A stretch of DNA of 64,000 nucleotides from Acinetobacter sp. ANC 4204 (GTDB taxonomy: Bacteria; Pseudomonadota; Gammaproteobacteria; Pseudomonadales; Moraxellaceae). The position numbers and the translations under genes were made by a program. The DNA lies in the NCBI RefSeq assembly GCF_002135205.1, contig NZ_NEFZ01000009.1, positions 62,001 to 126,000 of the forward strand. The letters are read 5' to 3'. This document shows positions 9,263-20,180 of this stretch, piece after piece (position 1 is the first letter of the stretch; each line of letters begins with the position of its first letter). The notes under the pieces were generated by a model that saw only the letters and a program-made list of their open reading frames with translations, ran no database searches and had not been told where the DNA came from.

Positions 9263-9832
9263 ATGGGGCTATTGATTTTCTTCTTGATTATTATTGCAAT
9301 CGTGTTTGGCGTGATTGTCATTCGTAATAATATTGTCAGACACCACAATGCAACCATTCGCGCATGGTCAGATGTGGCTACTTATGAACGTCAAAAGATC
9401 AAAATTTTAGATGGGCTAGAACCTTTGGTCGAACAATATTCCAGTTTTGAAAAAGGCACCTTGGAAAAAGTCACTGAACTCCGTCAGAACATTCTTAACC
9501 TGAACTTGAACAATACGGATGTCAATCAATTACAGCGTATTGAAGCTTTAAACCAAGAACTAATGCGTAGCCTTAATGTCGTGGTCGAAAATTATCCTGA
9601 GCTCAAAGCCAATGATATTTATCTCAAAATGATGAATGAAATTGAGGAACAAAACGAAAATGTCGGTGCTGCGATCAGCATCTTTAACCGCAATGTCGAG
9701 CTGTTTAACAATCATATTCAAATTTTTCCAAACAACATTGTTAACACCATGACTGTCGGCAAAAAAGCGGTCCGTCCGTTCCGCGACTCAGTTGCGCTAC
9801 AAAATTTTGATTACCGCCCAAACTTTAATTAG
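9263..9832 (+). CDS. LemA family membrane protein
   Basis: The 189-residue product has one N-terminal membrane anchor (GLLIFFLIIIAIVFGVIVIRNNIV) followed by a long helical domain. The segments HHNATIRAWSDVATYERQK, NELM-like helices and a C-terminal FNRNVELFNNHIQIFPNN, where the family normally has the YN..(I/V)..FP motif, identify it as LemA. The ATG at 9263 is preferred to an upstream TTG (9245) because GAGGG sits just ahead of it and the product then begins directly with the anchor. LemA function is poorly known; it is widespread in Gram-negative bacteria. It ends in a strong terminator and forms a pair with the two-membrane-segment gene upstream. Confidence 0.85.
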   Translation: MGLLIFFLIIIAIVFGVIVIRNNIVRHHNATIRAWSDVATYERQKIKILDGLEPLVEQYSSFEKGTLEKVTELRQNILNLNLNNTDVNQLQRIEALNQELMRSLNVVVENYPELKANDIYLKMMNEIEEQNENVGAAISIFNRNVELFNNHIQIFPNNIVNTMTVGKKAVRPFRDSVALQNFDYRPNFN

Positions 9833-9859
9833 CAGGGTGATTAGACCGATATTTGCTTA

Positions 9860-9882
9860 AAGGCACTTTAAATGAGTGCCTT
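9860..9882 (+). terminator. Terminator after lemA
   Basis: An 8-bp stem AAGGCACT/AGTGCCTT (9860-9867 with 9875-9882) with a 7-base loop is followed by a T tract, 28 bases past the lemA stop. Confidence 0.9.
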
Positions 9883-11265
<1,383 letters not shown>

Positions 11266-11369
11266 TTGTTGTGAGCATTTGCGCTTGGTAAAAAGACAAG
11301 GTAAATTGCAGAACAAGTCTATTTATGATCAATTCGTTGATCACCGTTTTTTTAGTTTAGGAATTTGAA

Positions 11370-11699
11370 ATGAGCCTTTTTATTTCTACAGCTCACGCAG
11401 CGGGTGAAGCTGCACAACAACCAAGTATGGTCGCAAACTTGTTGATGATTGCTGTTTTTATTGCCATCTTCTACTTTTTAATTTGGCGCCCTCAAGCTAA
11501 ACGTGCAAAAGAGCACCGTTCTTTGGTTGAAAGTCTTGGTGTAGGCAGTGAAGTTGTTTTTGCTGGTGGCCTCATGGGTAAAATCACTAAACTCGAAGGC
11601 GACTTCGCTGTGGTTGAACTGAGCCGTGGTGTAGACGTAAAAATCCAACGCGCAAGTGTGATTTCAGTTCTTCCTGAAGGCACATTAAATAACCTTTAA
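11370..11699 (+). CDS. yajC: Sec translocon accessory protein YajC
   Basis: This is a small inner-membrane subunit of the SecDF-YajC complex, which assists SecYEG late in protein export. The 109-residue product has a short periplasmic start, one membrane helix (LLMIAVFIAIFYFLIWRPQ), the family RPQAKRAKEHRSLVESL segment, and a cytosolic beta-rich tail (VVFAGGLMGKITKLEGDF). It lies between tgt and secD as in other gamma-proteobacteria. A strong hairpin with a T run follows its stop, so secDF expression may depend partly on read-through. Confidence 0.96.
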   Translation: MSLFISTAHAAGEAAQQPSMVANLLMIAVFIAIFYFLIWRPQAKRAKEHRSLVESLGVGSEVVFAGGLMGKITKLEGDFAVVELSRGVDVKIQRASVISVLPEGTLNNL

Positions 11700-11710
11700 T
11701 CAAAAAAATT

Positions 11711-11735
11711 AGTCGTGCATCCGCACGACTTTTTT
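11711..11735 (+). terminator. Terminator or attenuator between yajC and secD
   Basis: A perfect 8-bp GC-rich stem (AGTCGTGC/GCACGACT, 11711-11718 with 11723-11730) with a 4-base loop is followed at once by TTTTT. It lies 11 bases after the yajC stop and 20 bases before secD, inside an otherwise uninterrupted operon. Confidence 0.8.
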
Positions 11736-11754
11736 CATTTTAAGAAGAAAACGA

Positions 11755-13656
11755 ATGCGTTACCCAGCATGGAAATATCTACTGATTATCGTGGTTTTGA
11801 TTATCAGTACATTATATGCCCTGCCTAGTTTGTATCCGGATGAACCTGCGGTTCAAATTTCTGGTGCCAAAGCTGGTACCCAAATTGACCAAAGCATCGT
11901 ACAAAAAGCAGAGCAGATTTTAAAATCTGAAAGTATCTCAAGCCATGACAACAGCTTTAGTAATAATGCTGCCCTGTTACGTCTTGACTCTAGCGAAGCA
12001 CAATTAAAAGCCAAAGAGGCGCTACGTCGTGGGCTTGGTGATGACTATGTTGTCGCACTAAACTTGGCACCAACAACACCAGAGTGGCTACAAAAAATTG
12101 GTGCAAAACCAATGAAGCTCGGTCTGGATTTACGTGGTGGTGTTCACTTCTTGTTAGAAGTGGATATGGATAAAGCAATTTCTCAGCGCATGGAAACCTC
12201 TGCGACAGACTTACGTCGACAGTTCCGTGACAACAAGATTAAATTTAACAGTCTTGGATTAAACAACAACACGATTACCATTCAGTTTGCGAACAACGAT
12301 GATCGTACGACTGCTCAAGACTACTTACGTAGCAATGGCAATGAGTTTAATCAGCAAGCGGTCGCAACTGCGACAGGTTCAACCTTACGTTTAACCTATA
12401 CCGACGTTCGTCGCCAAGAAATTCAGTCTTATGCGGTAAACCAGAACTTAACCACCTTACGTAACCGTATTAATGAGTTAGGTGTGGCAGAAGCCTTGGT
12501 ACAAACCCAAGGCAATAACCGTATCGTGGTTGAACTCCCGGGTGTACAAGACACAGCCGAAGCAAAACGTGTTTTAGGGCGTACTGCAAACTTAGAATTC
12601 CGTTTGGTCTCTGACCAGAATGATCAAGTCATTGACCAATATACTGGCAAGAGTAATGGGCAACCGCTTCCACCAGGCACTGAACTTTTTGCCTATCAGT
12701 CTTTGGACAGCGGACGTGAATTACTGTTAAACCGTAATCGTATTTTAACGGGTGAACGCGTTCAAAATGCATCAAGTGGCTTTAGCCAAGACACGGGCGG
12801 TGCTGAGGTAAACATTACCTTAGACACAGCTGGTGGTAAACTGATGTCCGATGCAACCCGTAATGCGGTAGGTAAGCGTATGGCCGTGTTGTTCATTGAA
12901 AATAAACAACGTATTAGCTATATCACCGATCCTACCACTGGTGCGCAAACAGAAGTCCGTACCCCGTATGCAGAATCTGTAGTGATTAACGCTGCAACCA
13001 TTCAAGCAGTACTCGGCTCACAATTCCGTATCACCGGTTTAGATTCTCCTCAAGAGGCGTCTGAGCTAGCATTGATGCTGCGTGCAGGTGCACTTGCTGC
13101 ACCAATGTACTTTGTAGAAGAACGTGTCGTTGGTCCAAGTCTCGGTCAAGAAAACATTGATAAAGGGGTTCTATCAACTCAAATCGGTTTCTTACTCGTC
13201 GCGATTTGGATGGTGGTCTTCTTCCGTCTATTTGGTTTAATTGCAAACTTTGCTTTGGTCTTCAACTTAGCCATGATTTTAACCGTCATGTCTTGGATTG
13301 GCGCTTCTCTTACCCTACCGGGTATTGCAGGTATCGTGATTACCATTGGTATGGCCGTCGATGCCAACGTCCTCATCTGTGAGCGAATACGTGAAGAAAT
13401 GAAATGGGGAGCATCGCCCAAACAAGCTATTGTGGCGGGTTATGATCGTGCCTATAACACCATTCTCGACTCAAACTTAACCACATTCTTGGTTGCGTTT
13501 ATCTTATTTGCTATCGGCACAGGCCCAATTAAAGGCTTCGCTGTAACCTTAATGATCGGTATTGTCTGCTCAATGTTTACTGCAATCACAGTAACACGTG
13601 CAATTGTACAGCTCATCTATGGCAAAAAACGAAACTTGAAAAAGTTGAGCATATAA
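11755..13656 (+). CDS. secD: Protein translocase subunit SecD
   Basis: The 633-residue SecD has an N-terminal membrane segment, the conserved LGLDLRGGVHFLLEVDM motif at the start of the large periplasmic P1 domain, and a C-terminal block of five membrane helices. That block includes FRLFGLIANFALVFNLAMIL, the ITIGMAVDANVLICERIREE motif and a final LMIGIVCSMFTAI helix. SecD and SecF form an RND-type proton-driven unit that pulls exported proteins from SecYEG into the periplasm. secF follows after 11 bases. The ATG (11755) has AAGAAGAAA just upstream. Confidence 0.97.
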   Translation: MRYPAWKYLLIIVVLIISTLYALPSLYPDEPAVQISGAKAGTQIDQSIVQKAEQILKSESISSHDNSFSNNAALLRLDSSEAQLKAKEALRRGLGDDYVVALNLAPTTPEWLQKIGAKPMKLGLDLRGGVHFLLEVDMDKAISQRMETSATDLRRQFRDNKIKFNSLGLNNNTITIQFANNDDRTTAQDYLRSNGNEFNQQAVATATGSTLRLTYTDVRRQEIQSYAVNQNLTTLRNRINELGVAEALVQTQGNNRIVVELPGVQDTAEAKRVLGRTANLEFRLVSDQNDQVIDQYTGKSNGQPLPPGTELFAYQSLDSGRELLLNRNRILTGERVQNASSGFSQDTGGAEVNITLDTAGGKLMSDATRNAVGKRMAVLFIENKQRISYITDPTTGAQTEVRTPYAESVVINAATIQAVLGSQFRITGLDSPQEASELALMLRAGALAAPMYFVEERVVGPSLGQENIDKGVLSTQIGFLLVAIWMVVFFRLFGLIANFALVFNLAMILTVMSWIGASLTLPGIAGIVITIGMAVDANVLICERIREEMKWGASPKQAIVAGYDRAYNTILDSNLTTFLVAFILFAIGTGPIKGFAVTLMIGIVCSMFTAITVTRAIVQLIYGKKRNLKKLSI

Positions 13657-13667
13657 GGAGATCGACG

Positions 13668-14639
13668 ATGACTGATGTGACTCAACAAACTTCAAAAAAA
13701 TACGGCCGTCCTGATGACGATCGCGTGATTAATTTTATGAAGATTGCGCTGCCTGCAGCTGTTCTTTCTATTATTTTAACGATTGGCAGCCTATTTTTCA
13801 TTTTCACCAAGGGTCTTAACTTAGGTTTGGACTTTACTGGTGGTATTTCAGCCGAATTGAACTATAGTAAGGCAGTAAAGTCAGCCGATGTCTCTGCTGC
13901 ACTAACCAAAGCTGGCTTTCATGATCCCGTGGTACAAACCATTGGTTCGGATCGTGACTTAATTGTACGTATGCCTGTACAAGAAGACACAGCAGCAGAA
14001 GACTTAACCAAAACCATTACCCAAGCGGTACAGCTTCCAGATAACTCGGCTTCTGTCAACAAAGTTGATGTCGTCGGTGGGCAAGTGGGTAATGAGCTCT
14101 ACATTCGCTCAGCAGGTGCTGTGGGTTTAGCTCTATTACTGATGCTGGTTTATGTCACCATTCGCTTTGAGTTCAAACTGGCAATGGGTGCAGTACTATC
14201 ATTGTTCCATGACGTTGTAGTAACCATCGGTATTTTTGCCATGATGCAATGGCCGTTTGACTTAACGGTTTTAGCTGCTGTTTTGGCCCTGATTGGCTTC
14301 TCGCTGAATGACAACATTGTTGTATCGGATCGTATTCGTGAAAACTTCCGTAAGATTCGTGGTGCAACGCCTTTAGAAATCGTTAACATTGCATTGACTG
14401 AAACATTACGTCGTACCATTCACACCTCAATGACTTTATTACTGGTGGTGATCTCGATGATGTTACTCGGTGGTGATGGTCTGAAATGGTTCTCTGTAGC
14501 GATGTTTGTCGGGGTTTTTGTGGGTACCTATTCTTCAATCTATATCGGTACAGCCTTTGCCTTATGGCGTGGTCTAAACCGTCAAGACTTCATTGTACAA
14601 GTGAAGCCTGAGTTTGAAGAAGAAAATGAAATTCCATAA
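13668..14639 (+). CDS. secF: Protein translocase subunit SecF
   Basis: The 323-residue partner of SecD has the first membrane helix, then LNLGLDFTGGISAEL opening the P4 periplasmic domain. It ends in a five-helix block with FKLAMGAVLSLFHDVVVTIG, LIGFSLNDNIVVSDRIRENF and LRRTIHTSMTLL. The start follows AAGGAGATCGACG, a strong ribosome binding site, 11 bases after the secD stop. It ends the operon at a hairpin terminator shared with the convergent phosphopantetheinyl transferase gene. Confidence 0.97.
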   Translation: MTDVTQQTSKKYGRPDDDRVINFMKIALPAAVLSIILTIGSLFFIFTKGLNLGLDFTGGISAELNYSKAVKSADVSAALTKAGFHDPVVQTIGSDRDLIVRMPVQEDTAAEDLTKTITQAVQLPDNSASVNKVDVVGGQVGNELYIRSAGAVGLALLLMLVYVTIRFEFKLAMGAVLSLFHDVVVTIGIFAMMQWPFDLTVLAAVLALIGFSLNDNIVVSDRIRENFRKIRGATPLEIVNIALTETLRRTIHTSMTLLLVVISMMLLGGDGLKWFSVAMFVGVFVGTYSSIYIGTAFALWRGLNRQDFIVQVKPEFEEENEIP

Positions 14640-14663
14640 ACTCATATAGCTACGTCAAAAGAA

Positions 14664-14685
14664 AAGCCTCTCAATCGAGAGGCTT
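14664..14685. terminator. Bidirectional terminator between secF and the phosphopantetheinyl transferase gene
   Basis: A 9-bp stem AAGCCTCTC/GAGAGGCTT (14664-14672 with 14677-14685) has T runs on both sides when read from either strand. The stop codon of the minus-strand gene (14671-14673) lies within the hairpin. Confidence 0.85.
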
Positions 14686-15345
14686 TTTTATATCGGTATG
14701 AAGCTGTTGTATCAACTCAATCTGAGGCAACGCATAGCCACGGCAGGACTGCTCTGCCCGCCATGCCACAGTCAACATCACATCTCCCAACTCAAAATTT
14801 TGATAGGCGAAACTACCAATGAGAGGATGGTTACACATGCCACCATTATGCATTGGATGTGCTTGGGTATTCAGTTCATTTAAGTTTAAACGAATACCCA
14901 AACCTGATGCTTTAAGCACCGCTTCTTTGGTGGTCCAAACTTTAAACCAGTAGGATTTTTCCTGCTCAATCTGTTGCCATAGCTCAAGTTCATCAACATG
15001 AAAAGCGTGTTGAGCCAAAGCACCAAAACGTACTTTTCGACTTAACTCTTCAACATCCACGCCCAAATCAGCCACTTTTTCACTCATGGCTAAAGCATAG
15101 TAATTTTGACTGTGACTATGATTGAAATGAAAAGAAGGCTGATCAACCCAATAGGGTTTGCCTGTCTCGCTCAGTGCAATGGCATGATCATCGACGATCA
15201 TCTGTCGTTGTTCAGATAAGCATTGATTGCGATATTGATAAATGGCTTGTTTTCGCTGTGCAATTTGCTCGACACGTGACAGATTGTAATCCACCTGTAC
15301 AATGTCCTTAATCTTTTTCAGCTCAACACGTATTGTCCTTGCCAC
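14671..15345 (-). CDS. Sfp-type 4'-phosphopantetheinyl transferase
   Basis: The enzyme moves the phosphopantetheine arm of coenzyme A to a serine of carrier proteins. The 224-residue product has the three Sfp-superfamily marks: PSFHFNHSHSQNY, DLGVDVEELSRKV with the Mg-binding Asp/Glu, and WFKVWTTKEAVLKASGLGI. Its length suits the broad-range Sfp/EntD/HetI group rather than the 125-residue AcpS. No siderophore, polyketide or non-ribosomal peptide genes are in the window, so its carrier protein (fatty acid ACP or a siderophore synthetase) is unknown. It is convergent with secF and upstream of nothing co-directional until der, which has its own terminator. Confidence 0.88.
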   Translation of the reverse strand: MARTIRVELKKIKDIVQVDYNLSRVEQIAQRKQAIYQYRNQCLSEQRQMIVDDHAIALSETGKPYWVDQPSFHFNHSHSQNYYALAMSEKVADLGVDVEELSRKVRFGALAQHAFHVDELELWQQIEQEKSYWFKVWTTKEAVLKASGLGIRLNLNELNTQAHPMHNGGMCNHPLIGSFAYQNFELGDVMLTVAWRAEQSCRGYALPQIELIQQLHTDIKKPLD

Positions 15346-15383
15346 GTTGCCTTCCTATCATCATTTCATGCATCATAAAATAA

Positions 15384-15411
15384 AAAAGCCCAAAGATCAC
15401 TTTGGGCTTTT
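15384..15411 (-). terminator. der terminator
   Basis: A perfect 12-bp stem (15384-15395 with 15400-15411) with a 4-base loop lies about 25 bases past the der stop; the minus strand then runs into TTA-rich sequence. Confidence 0.85.
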
Positions 15412-15435
15412 CAGCATCAGAACCTTAATACCTGA

Positions 15436-16845
15436 TTAACGTTTGAATTTCTTCTCTGCTTTCTTAAACTTCTGAACATAACGACGCTTACGCGCTGCTG
15501 TACGCTCATCCACTTGCGACCTACGTCCTTCAAATGGGTTTTCAGAGGTTTTAAACTCAATACGCACTGGCGTACCCTCAAGCTTATACACTTTACGGAA
15601 TACGTTTTCCAAATAACGGCGGTAGTCATGTGGAGTCTTGTCGACTTTGTTGCCGTGAATCACGATGGTTGGTGGATTTTGTCCACCCATATGTGCATAA
15701 CGCATCTTGATACGACGACCTTGTACCATAGGTGGTTGATGCGCATCGGTTGCATCATTTAAAATTTGTGTAATTTTCGCAGGCGAGACTTTCAAATGCG
15801 ATGAGTCATAAGCACGGTGAATTGATGGATACATTTCACCAACACCCGTACCATGCAAAGCAGAAATCAGGTGGATCTTCGCCCAAGGAATAAAGTCAAA
15901 ACGGCGCTCTACATCCAACTTACATTGCTTACGATCATACTCGGACATATTGTCCCATTTGTTAATCGCAATCACCATCGCTCGGCCTGCTTCAAGCGCA
16001 TAGCCAATTAAGTGTAAGTCTTGTTCTACAATACCTTCACGCGCATCAACCACTATGACCACCACATGGGCATCTTTCATGGCTTGTAAGGTTTTCACGA
16101 TTGAGAATTTCTCAATCATTTCATCAACCTTACCTTTACGACGAACACCTGCTGTGTCAATTAAGGTGTACTGACGGCCATCACGCTCAAACGGAATATA
16201 GATTGAATCACGGGTGGTTCCCGGTTGGTCAAATGCCACCACACGCTCTTCACCCAATAAACGGTTGACTAACGTTGATTTACCCACATTCGGACGACCA
16301 ATAATCGCTAAGCGTAAACCTGTGTGCTTATCATGTTCGTCTGGGTTTTCATCTTCAGGCACATCATGTAGAACTTCTTCCAGCATTTGCTGAACACCGC
16401 GACCATGGCTTGCTGCCACTTGCAGAGGTTCACCCATACCGAGTTTGTAAAACTCAACCAAAGCTGCTTCAGCGTGTACACCATCGACTTTATTGGCAAC
16501 CAAAAAAACTTTTTTGCCTAATGTACGCAGTTCGCGAGCAATTTGTTCATCTGAGGCTAACAAGCCTGCGCGAGCATCGACCACAAAAACAATAATATCA
16601 GCCTCATTAATGGCTGTTTTAGACTGTTCTGCCATGTAAGAGTCGATACCCCCCTCATTTTCGCCGATACCGCCTGTATCAACCACAATGAAAGACTTAT
16701 TTTGATATACAGCGTCACCATATTTACGGTCACGCGTCAGGCCAGCAAAGTCAGCAACAAGCGCGTCACGACTCTTGGTGATCTGATTGAATAGCGTTGA
16801 TTTTCCGACGTTCGGACGGCCAATGAGCGCAATTACGGGTTTCAT
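15436..16845 (-). CDS. der: Ribosome-associated GTPase Der (EngA)
   Basis: Der is the double-GTPase required for 50S subunit maturation. The 469-residue product has two G domains in tandem, with P loops GRPNVGKS at residues 9-16 and 183-190, switch segments DTGGI and DTAGVR, and base-recognition motifs NKVD and NKWD. A C-terminal KH-like domain ends in a basic tail ([19 protein letters not shown]). It lies downstream of bamB in the conserved hisS-yfgM-bamB-der order, but a hairpin at 16934-16964 separates it from bamB. Confidence 0.97.
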   Translation of the reverse strand: MKPVIALIGRPNVGKSTLFNQITKSRDALVADFAGLTRDRKYGDAVYQNKSFIVVDTGGIGENEGGIDSYMAEQSKTAINEADIIVFVVDARAGLLASDEQIARELRTLGKKVFLVANKVDGVHAEAALVEFYKLGMGEPLQVAASHGRGVQQMLEEVLHDVPEDENPDEHDKHTGLRLAIIGRPNVGKSTLVNRLLGEERVVAFDQPGTTRDSIYIPFERDGRQYTLIDTAGVRRKGKVDEMIEKFSIVKTLQAMKDAHVVVIVVDAREGIVEQDLHLIGYALEAGRAMVIAINKWDNMSEYDRKQCKLDVERRFDFIPWAKIHLISALHGTGVGEMYPSIHRAYDSSHLKVSPAKITQILNDATDAHQPPMVQGRRIKMRYAHMGGQNPPTIVIHGNKVDKTPHDYRRYLENVFRKVYKLEGTPVRIEFKTSENPFEGRRSQVDERTAARKRRYVQKFKKAEKKFKR

Positions 16846-16933
16846 AGATTAACCTTTATTCAAGATCAGCCAGTAAGACTGGTCTGAACATCAGAAACTG
16901 GAAGAAAAATAAGGTGAAAAACCTGAATAAAAA

Positions 16934-16964
16934 CTCGGGGTCTTGTCTAAACAAATACCCCGAG
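16934..16964 (-). terminator. Terminator between bamB and der
   Basis: On the minus strand CTCGGGG (16958-16964) pairs with CCCCGAG (16934-16940) around a 17-base loop, followed by TTTTTATT. It lies 50 bases past the bamB stop and about 90 bases upstream of der, so der likely also has its own promoter. Confidence 0.6.
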
Positions 16965-17013
16965 GAAATTTAAAAATACGAATTTCGACTAGTTTAACAT
17001 AAGTCGAACAGAA

Positions 17014-18159
17014 TTAACGATTCTGCCAAATGCTTAATGCACCCTTTCGTGTTGCAACATAAAGTTGATCATCAATCACACGTAAAGTACGCACTTCACC
17101 AGAAGTCTTAGCACGACCAATCAATTCACCTGTTGCAGGGTTAATCATGTGCAATACACCATCTAGATCACCCACAATCAGGTCTTGACCTAACATCACA
17201 GGATTACTCAATTGGCGATTCAGCAGACTGTCATTTTCCCACAGTTTTTGACCCGTCGTAATTTCATAAGCCACTAATTTACCATCGGCCTGTGCAACAA
17301 ACACGCCATTGCCAACCACTTCAGGGCGTTGTGTACTACTCGAATCTTCACTCCATACCACTTGCTGTGAAGCCAAATCCGTCATAGTGACTTGACCTTG
17401 ATAACTGGTAGTAATCAAATACTGACCTGCAACTACTGGGTCACCGTCGATATCATTTAAACGCTGAATATCCGAACGACCATCCGACACGGCTACACGA
17501 CGCTGCATTCGTGGCACACCCGTAACTACATCTAAAGCATAGACATAGGCATTTGCAGTAGAAATGAGTACTGTGCGCGAATCAACAGGCACTGGTGCCG
17601 CATTACCACGAAGGCTAAGTTGAACATTTGGTAAGTTATAGGTCCACACTTGTTGACCTGTCGCCAAATCATGTGCAAAAACGGTTCCATCATTACTGAC
17701 AGAAATCACACGCCCCGCTTGAACCAACGATGGCGCAAGTAGTGCCCCTGTTAGTTGTGCTGTCCATTTTTGCTCGCCTGTCGCTTGGTCTAAAGCAAAC
17801 AATTGGCCTTTAGCATTACCCACTATGACATAACCATCAGCCGCTTCCACACCTGAGCTTAAGCCAGCCTTAGACACTTCTTTCTGCCAAAGTTTTTGTT
17901 TGCCTTTATAAGCCGTCACTTCACCTTTTGGATCAAGCGCAAAAACCACACCATTGTCTGCATCTAGACGTAACCGTAAAGGGTCCGCTGTCGAAGTTGA
18001 AGACACACTTTGAGAAAATACAGGGGTCAGCGTTTTCGCTTGAGTCAGTTTTGGAAGTGGATTCGGCTTAACTTCTTCTACTTTGCCACTACTTGCACAA
18101 CCCGCAAGAGCCAAAGTCAATACGGTTAATGCGCACGAAATTTTGTATTTTCTATTCAT
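17014..18159 (-). CDS. bamB: Outer membrane assembly lipoprotein BamB
   Basis: BamB is the beta-propeller lipoprotein of the BAM complex, which folds outer-membrane proteins. The 381-residue precursor has a signal peptide with the lipobox LALAGC (Cys21), then eight PQQ-like propeller blades. These are seen as repeats of the type GxVxAhDxxTGQxxW, for example GTVFAHDLATGQQVWTYN and GQLFALDQATGEQKWTAQL. It overlaps yfgM by one base (18159), which indicates translational coupling. No aspartate after the lipid-bearing cysteine is seen (CASSG), which fits transport to the outer membrane. Confidence 0.96.
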   Translation of the reverse strand: MNRKYKISCALTVLTLALAGCASSGKVEEVKPNPLPKLTQAKTLTPVFSQSVSSTSTADPLRLRLDADNGVVFALDPKGEVTAYKGKQKLWQKEVSKAGLSSGVEAADGYVIVGNAKGQLFALDQATGEQKWTAQLTGALLAPSLVQAGRVISVSNDGTVFAHDLATGQQVWTYNLPNVQLSLRGNAAPVPVDSRTVLISTANAYVYALDVVTGVPRMQRRVAVSDGRSDIQRLNDIDGDPVVAGQYLITTSYQGQVTMTDLASQQVVWSEDSSSTQRPEVVGNGVFVAQADGKLVAYEITTGQKLWENDSLLNRQLSNPVMLGQDLIVGDLDGVLHMINPATGELIGRAKTSGEVRTLRVIDDQLYVATRKGALSIWQNR

Positions 18160-18854
18160 TAAGATTCTTCCGCAACGGTTTCTATGATTGGACGTTCGAT
18201 TTCAGGATCATCAACTAAAATACCAACACTTTCGAGTTTAATTTGTAAAATTTGGCGTTCTTGTTTACGTTCAACCAACTGATCCCATGCACTTTGGTAG
18301 GCTTTTTTGGCATTGTCGATATCATTTTTAGCCACATAGACATCACCCAAAGCTTCATCAGCCGTTGCTTTAAAAGCAGGATCAGTCACTTGCGCTAATG
18401 TTTTAATTGAATCATCAAATTTCTTTTGTGCCAATTGAGCATACGCCAAGCGTAGTTTTACAATTTGCACTAAACCATCGTCATCGACTTTCGAGTTTTC
18501 AACTTTTTTCAACGCTTTTTCAGCACTTGCATAATCTGCTTTGTCATAAGCTAATTTTGCCATCAACAATTGCGTTTGAATGGCCTGAGCCGAATCTGGT
18601 GCATCTTTTACGATTTTATCCGCAGTTGCTGACAAGGCAGTAAATGCATCACCTTGCGTTGCACGTGCTTCATCCATCAATTGCTGAACTTTAGCCGTGT
18701 TCATTTGGTTCTCGGCCAAAGTCTTCTTCTGCCAGTATTGCCATCCAAAAAAGGCAATCAGCGCAATTAAAATCCCACTAATAATGGCTGAACCATATTT
18801 CTTAGTAAAAGACTTTAAACTATCAAGTTGTTCTTCATCACTTAATGCGCTCAT
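18159..18854 (-). CDS. yfgM: YfgM-like membrane-anchored TPR protein
   Basis: The 231-residue product has a cytosolic N-terminus (EEQLDSLKSFTKKYGS), one membrane helix at about residues 20-38 (AIISGILIALIAFFGWQYW), and a helical periplasmic part with TPR-like repeats (KADYASAEKALKKVEN, KNDIDNAKKAYQSAWDQL). This is the UPF0070/YfgM layout. E. coli YfgM is an ancillary SecYEG partner that passes clients to periplasmic chaperones. It sits between hisS and bamB, its usual position, and overlaps bamB by a base. Confidence 0.9.
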   Translation of the reverse strand: MSALSDEEQLDSLKSFTKKYGSAIISGILIALIAFFGWQYWQKKTLAENQMNTAKVQQLMDEARATQGDAFTALSATADKIVKDAPDSAQAIQTQLLMAKLAYDKADYASAEKALKKVENSKVDDDGLVQIVKLRLAYAQLAQKKFDDSIKTLAQVTDPAFKATADEALGDVYVAKNDIDNAKKAYQSAWDQLVERKQERQILQIKLESVGILVDDPEIERPIIETVAEES

Positions 18855-18881
18855 GTGACTACCCTTTCCTTATATTTTGGC

Positions 18882-20177
18882 TTATTTTGAAGAAAATTTT
18901 TCAATCATAAATGGCACGATGTCATCCACCGCAACCAAAGTTTGTTCAGCTGTTGCCAACTCTTTTACGGCAAACTGCGCAGCTTCCACCTCACGCTCAC
19001 CCAAAATGAGGGCAAACAATGCGCCAGATTGATCCGCTTTTTTCATCTGTGACTTCATTGAACCCTGAGAGCCTACTTTCAAACGAATCGTGCTCGATGC
19101 TGCATCCAACTGATTGCGAATTTGCTCTGCAAGGACTAAAGCTTTGCCTTGAGACGCTGGATCTGCCAACAAAAACATTTCGCAGTCACGTACAGGTGTA
19201 GCATCTTCAACTTGCTCAAGAAGCAATAATAAACGCTCTATACCCATTGCAAAACCAACGGCTGGCACAGACTGATCTGCTTTGCCTTTGAGCTGTCCAA
19301 CTAGACCATCATAACGACCACCGGCACAGACCGTGCCTTGTGAACCCAAATGCGTAGTGGTCCATTCAAAAACGGTTTTGTTGTAATAATCCAAGCCACG
19401 CACCAATTTCTGGTTAATGACAAAGCTTACACCTGCATCCGTTAAATATTGCTGCAAGGTTGCAAAGTGATTCAACGTTTCCTCACCCATAAAGTCATGC
19501 AACTTCGGTGCATTTTCCAAAATGGCTTGAGTTTTTGCATCTTTAGAGTCAAGAATGCGCAGTGGATTGGTGGTTAAACGACGCTGTGAGTCTTCATCCA
19601 AATCACCCTTGTGTGATTCTAAGAACTCCACCAATGCCGCACGATAAGCAGCACGCTCATCAGACTCACCTAAAGTATTCAATTCAAGTTGAACTTTGTC
19701 TGCCACACCCATGCGTTTCCACAGACGTGCGGTCATCAAAATCAGCTCAGCATCCATATCTGGGGTTGCTACACCAAAGGTTTCCACGCCAAATTGGTGG
19801 AACTGACGGTAACGGCCCTTTTGTGGCTTTTCATAACGAAACATCGGGCCAATATACCAAACCCGAGGAGTGGCACCACGAAGCAAGTTATGCTCAAGCA
19901 TGGCGCGTACACAGCCTGCTGTTCCTTCAGGACGCAAAGTCAAAGACTCAGGCGGATTACCTTTATCCAAGAAGGTGTACATTTCTTTTTCAACGATATC
20001 CGTTGCATCCCCAATTGAACGTTTGAACAAATTGGTCTGTTCAACAATAGGTAAACGAATTTGTTGGTAGCCATAAGCATCCATCAATGATGCGAGATGC
20101 TGTTCAAGACGTCTCCATGCAGAGGTTTGCGTAGGAAGAATGTCATTAAAACCTTTGATTGCGACTATTGAACTCAT
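18882..20177 (-). CDS. hisS: Histidyl-tRNA synthetase
   Basis: A class II aminoacyl-tRNA synthetase of 431 residues. Motif 2 ([16 protein letters not shown]), the histidine-A loop ([15 protein letters not shown]), the [13 protein letters not shown] segment and motif 3 ([15 protein letters not shown]) are visible. A C-terminal anticodon-binding domain contains the typical [16 protein letters not shown]. It charges tRNA-His. It lies three bases downstream of ispG and is probably translated from the same message. Confidence 0.97.
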   Translation of the reverse strand: MSSIVAIKGFNDILPTQTSAWRRLEQHLASLMDAYGYQQIRLPIVEQTNLFKRSIGDATDIVEKEMYTFLDKGNPPESLTLRPEGTAGCVRAMLEHNLLRGATPRVWYIGPMFRYEKPQKGRYRQFHQFGVETFGVATPDMDAELILMTARLWKRMGVADKVQLELNTLGESDERAAYRAALVEFLESHKGDLDEDSQRRLTTNPLRILDSKDAKTQAILENAPKLHDFMGEETLNHFATLQQYLTDAGVSFVINQKLVRGLDYYNKTVFEWTTTHLGSQGTVCAGGRYDGLVGQLKGKADQSVPAVGFAMGIERLLLLLEQVEDATPVRDCEMFLLADPASQGKALVLAEQIRNQLDAASSTIRLKVGSQGSMKSQMKKADQSGALFALILGEREVEAAQFAVKELATAEQTLVAVDDIVPFMIEKFSSK

Positions 20178-20180
20178 GAT

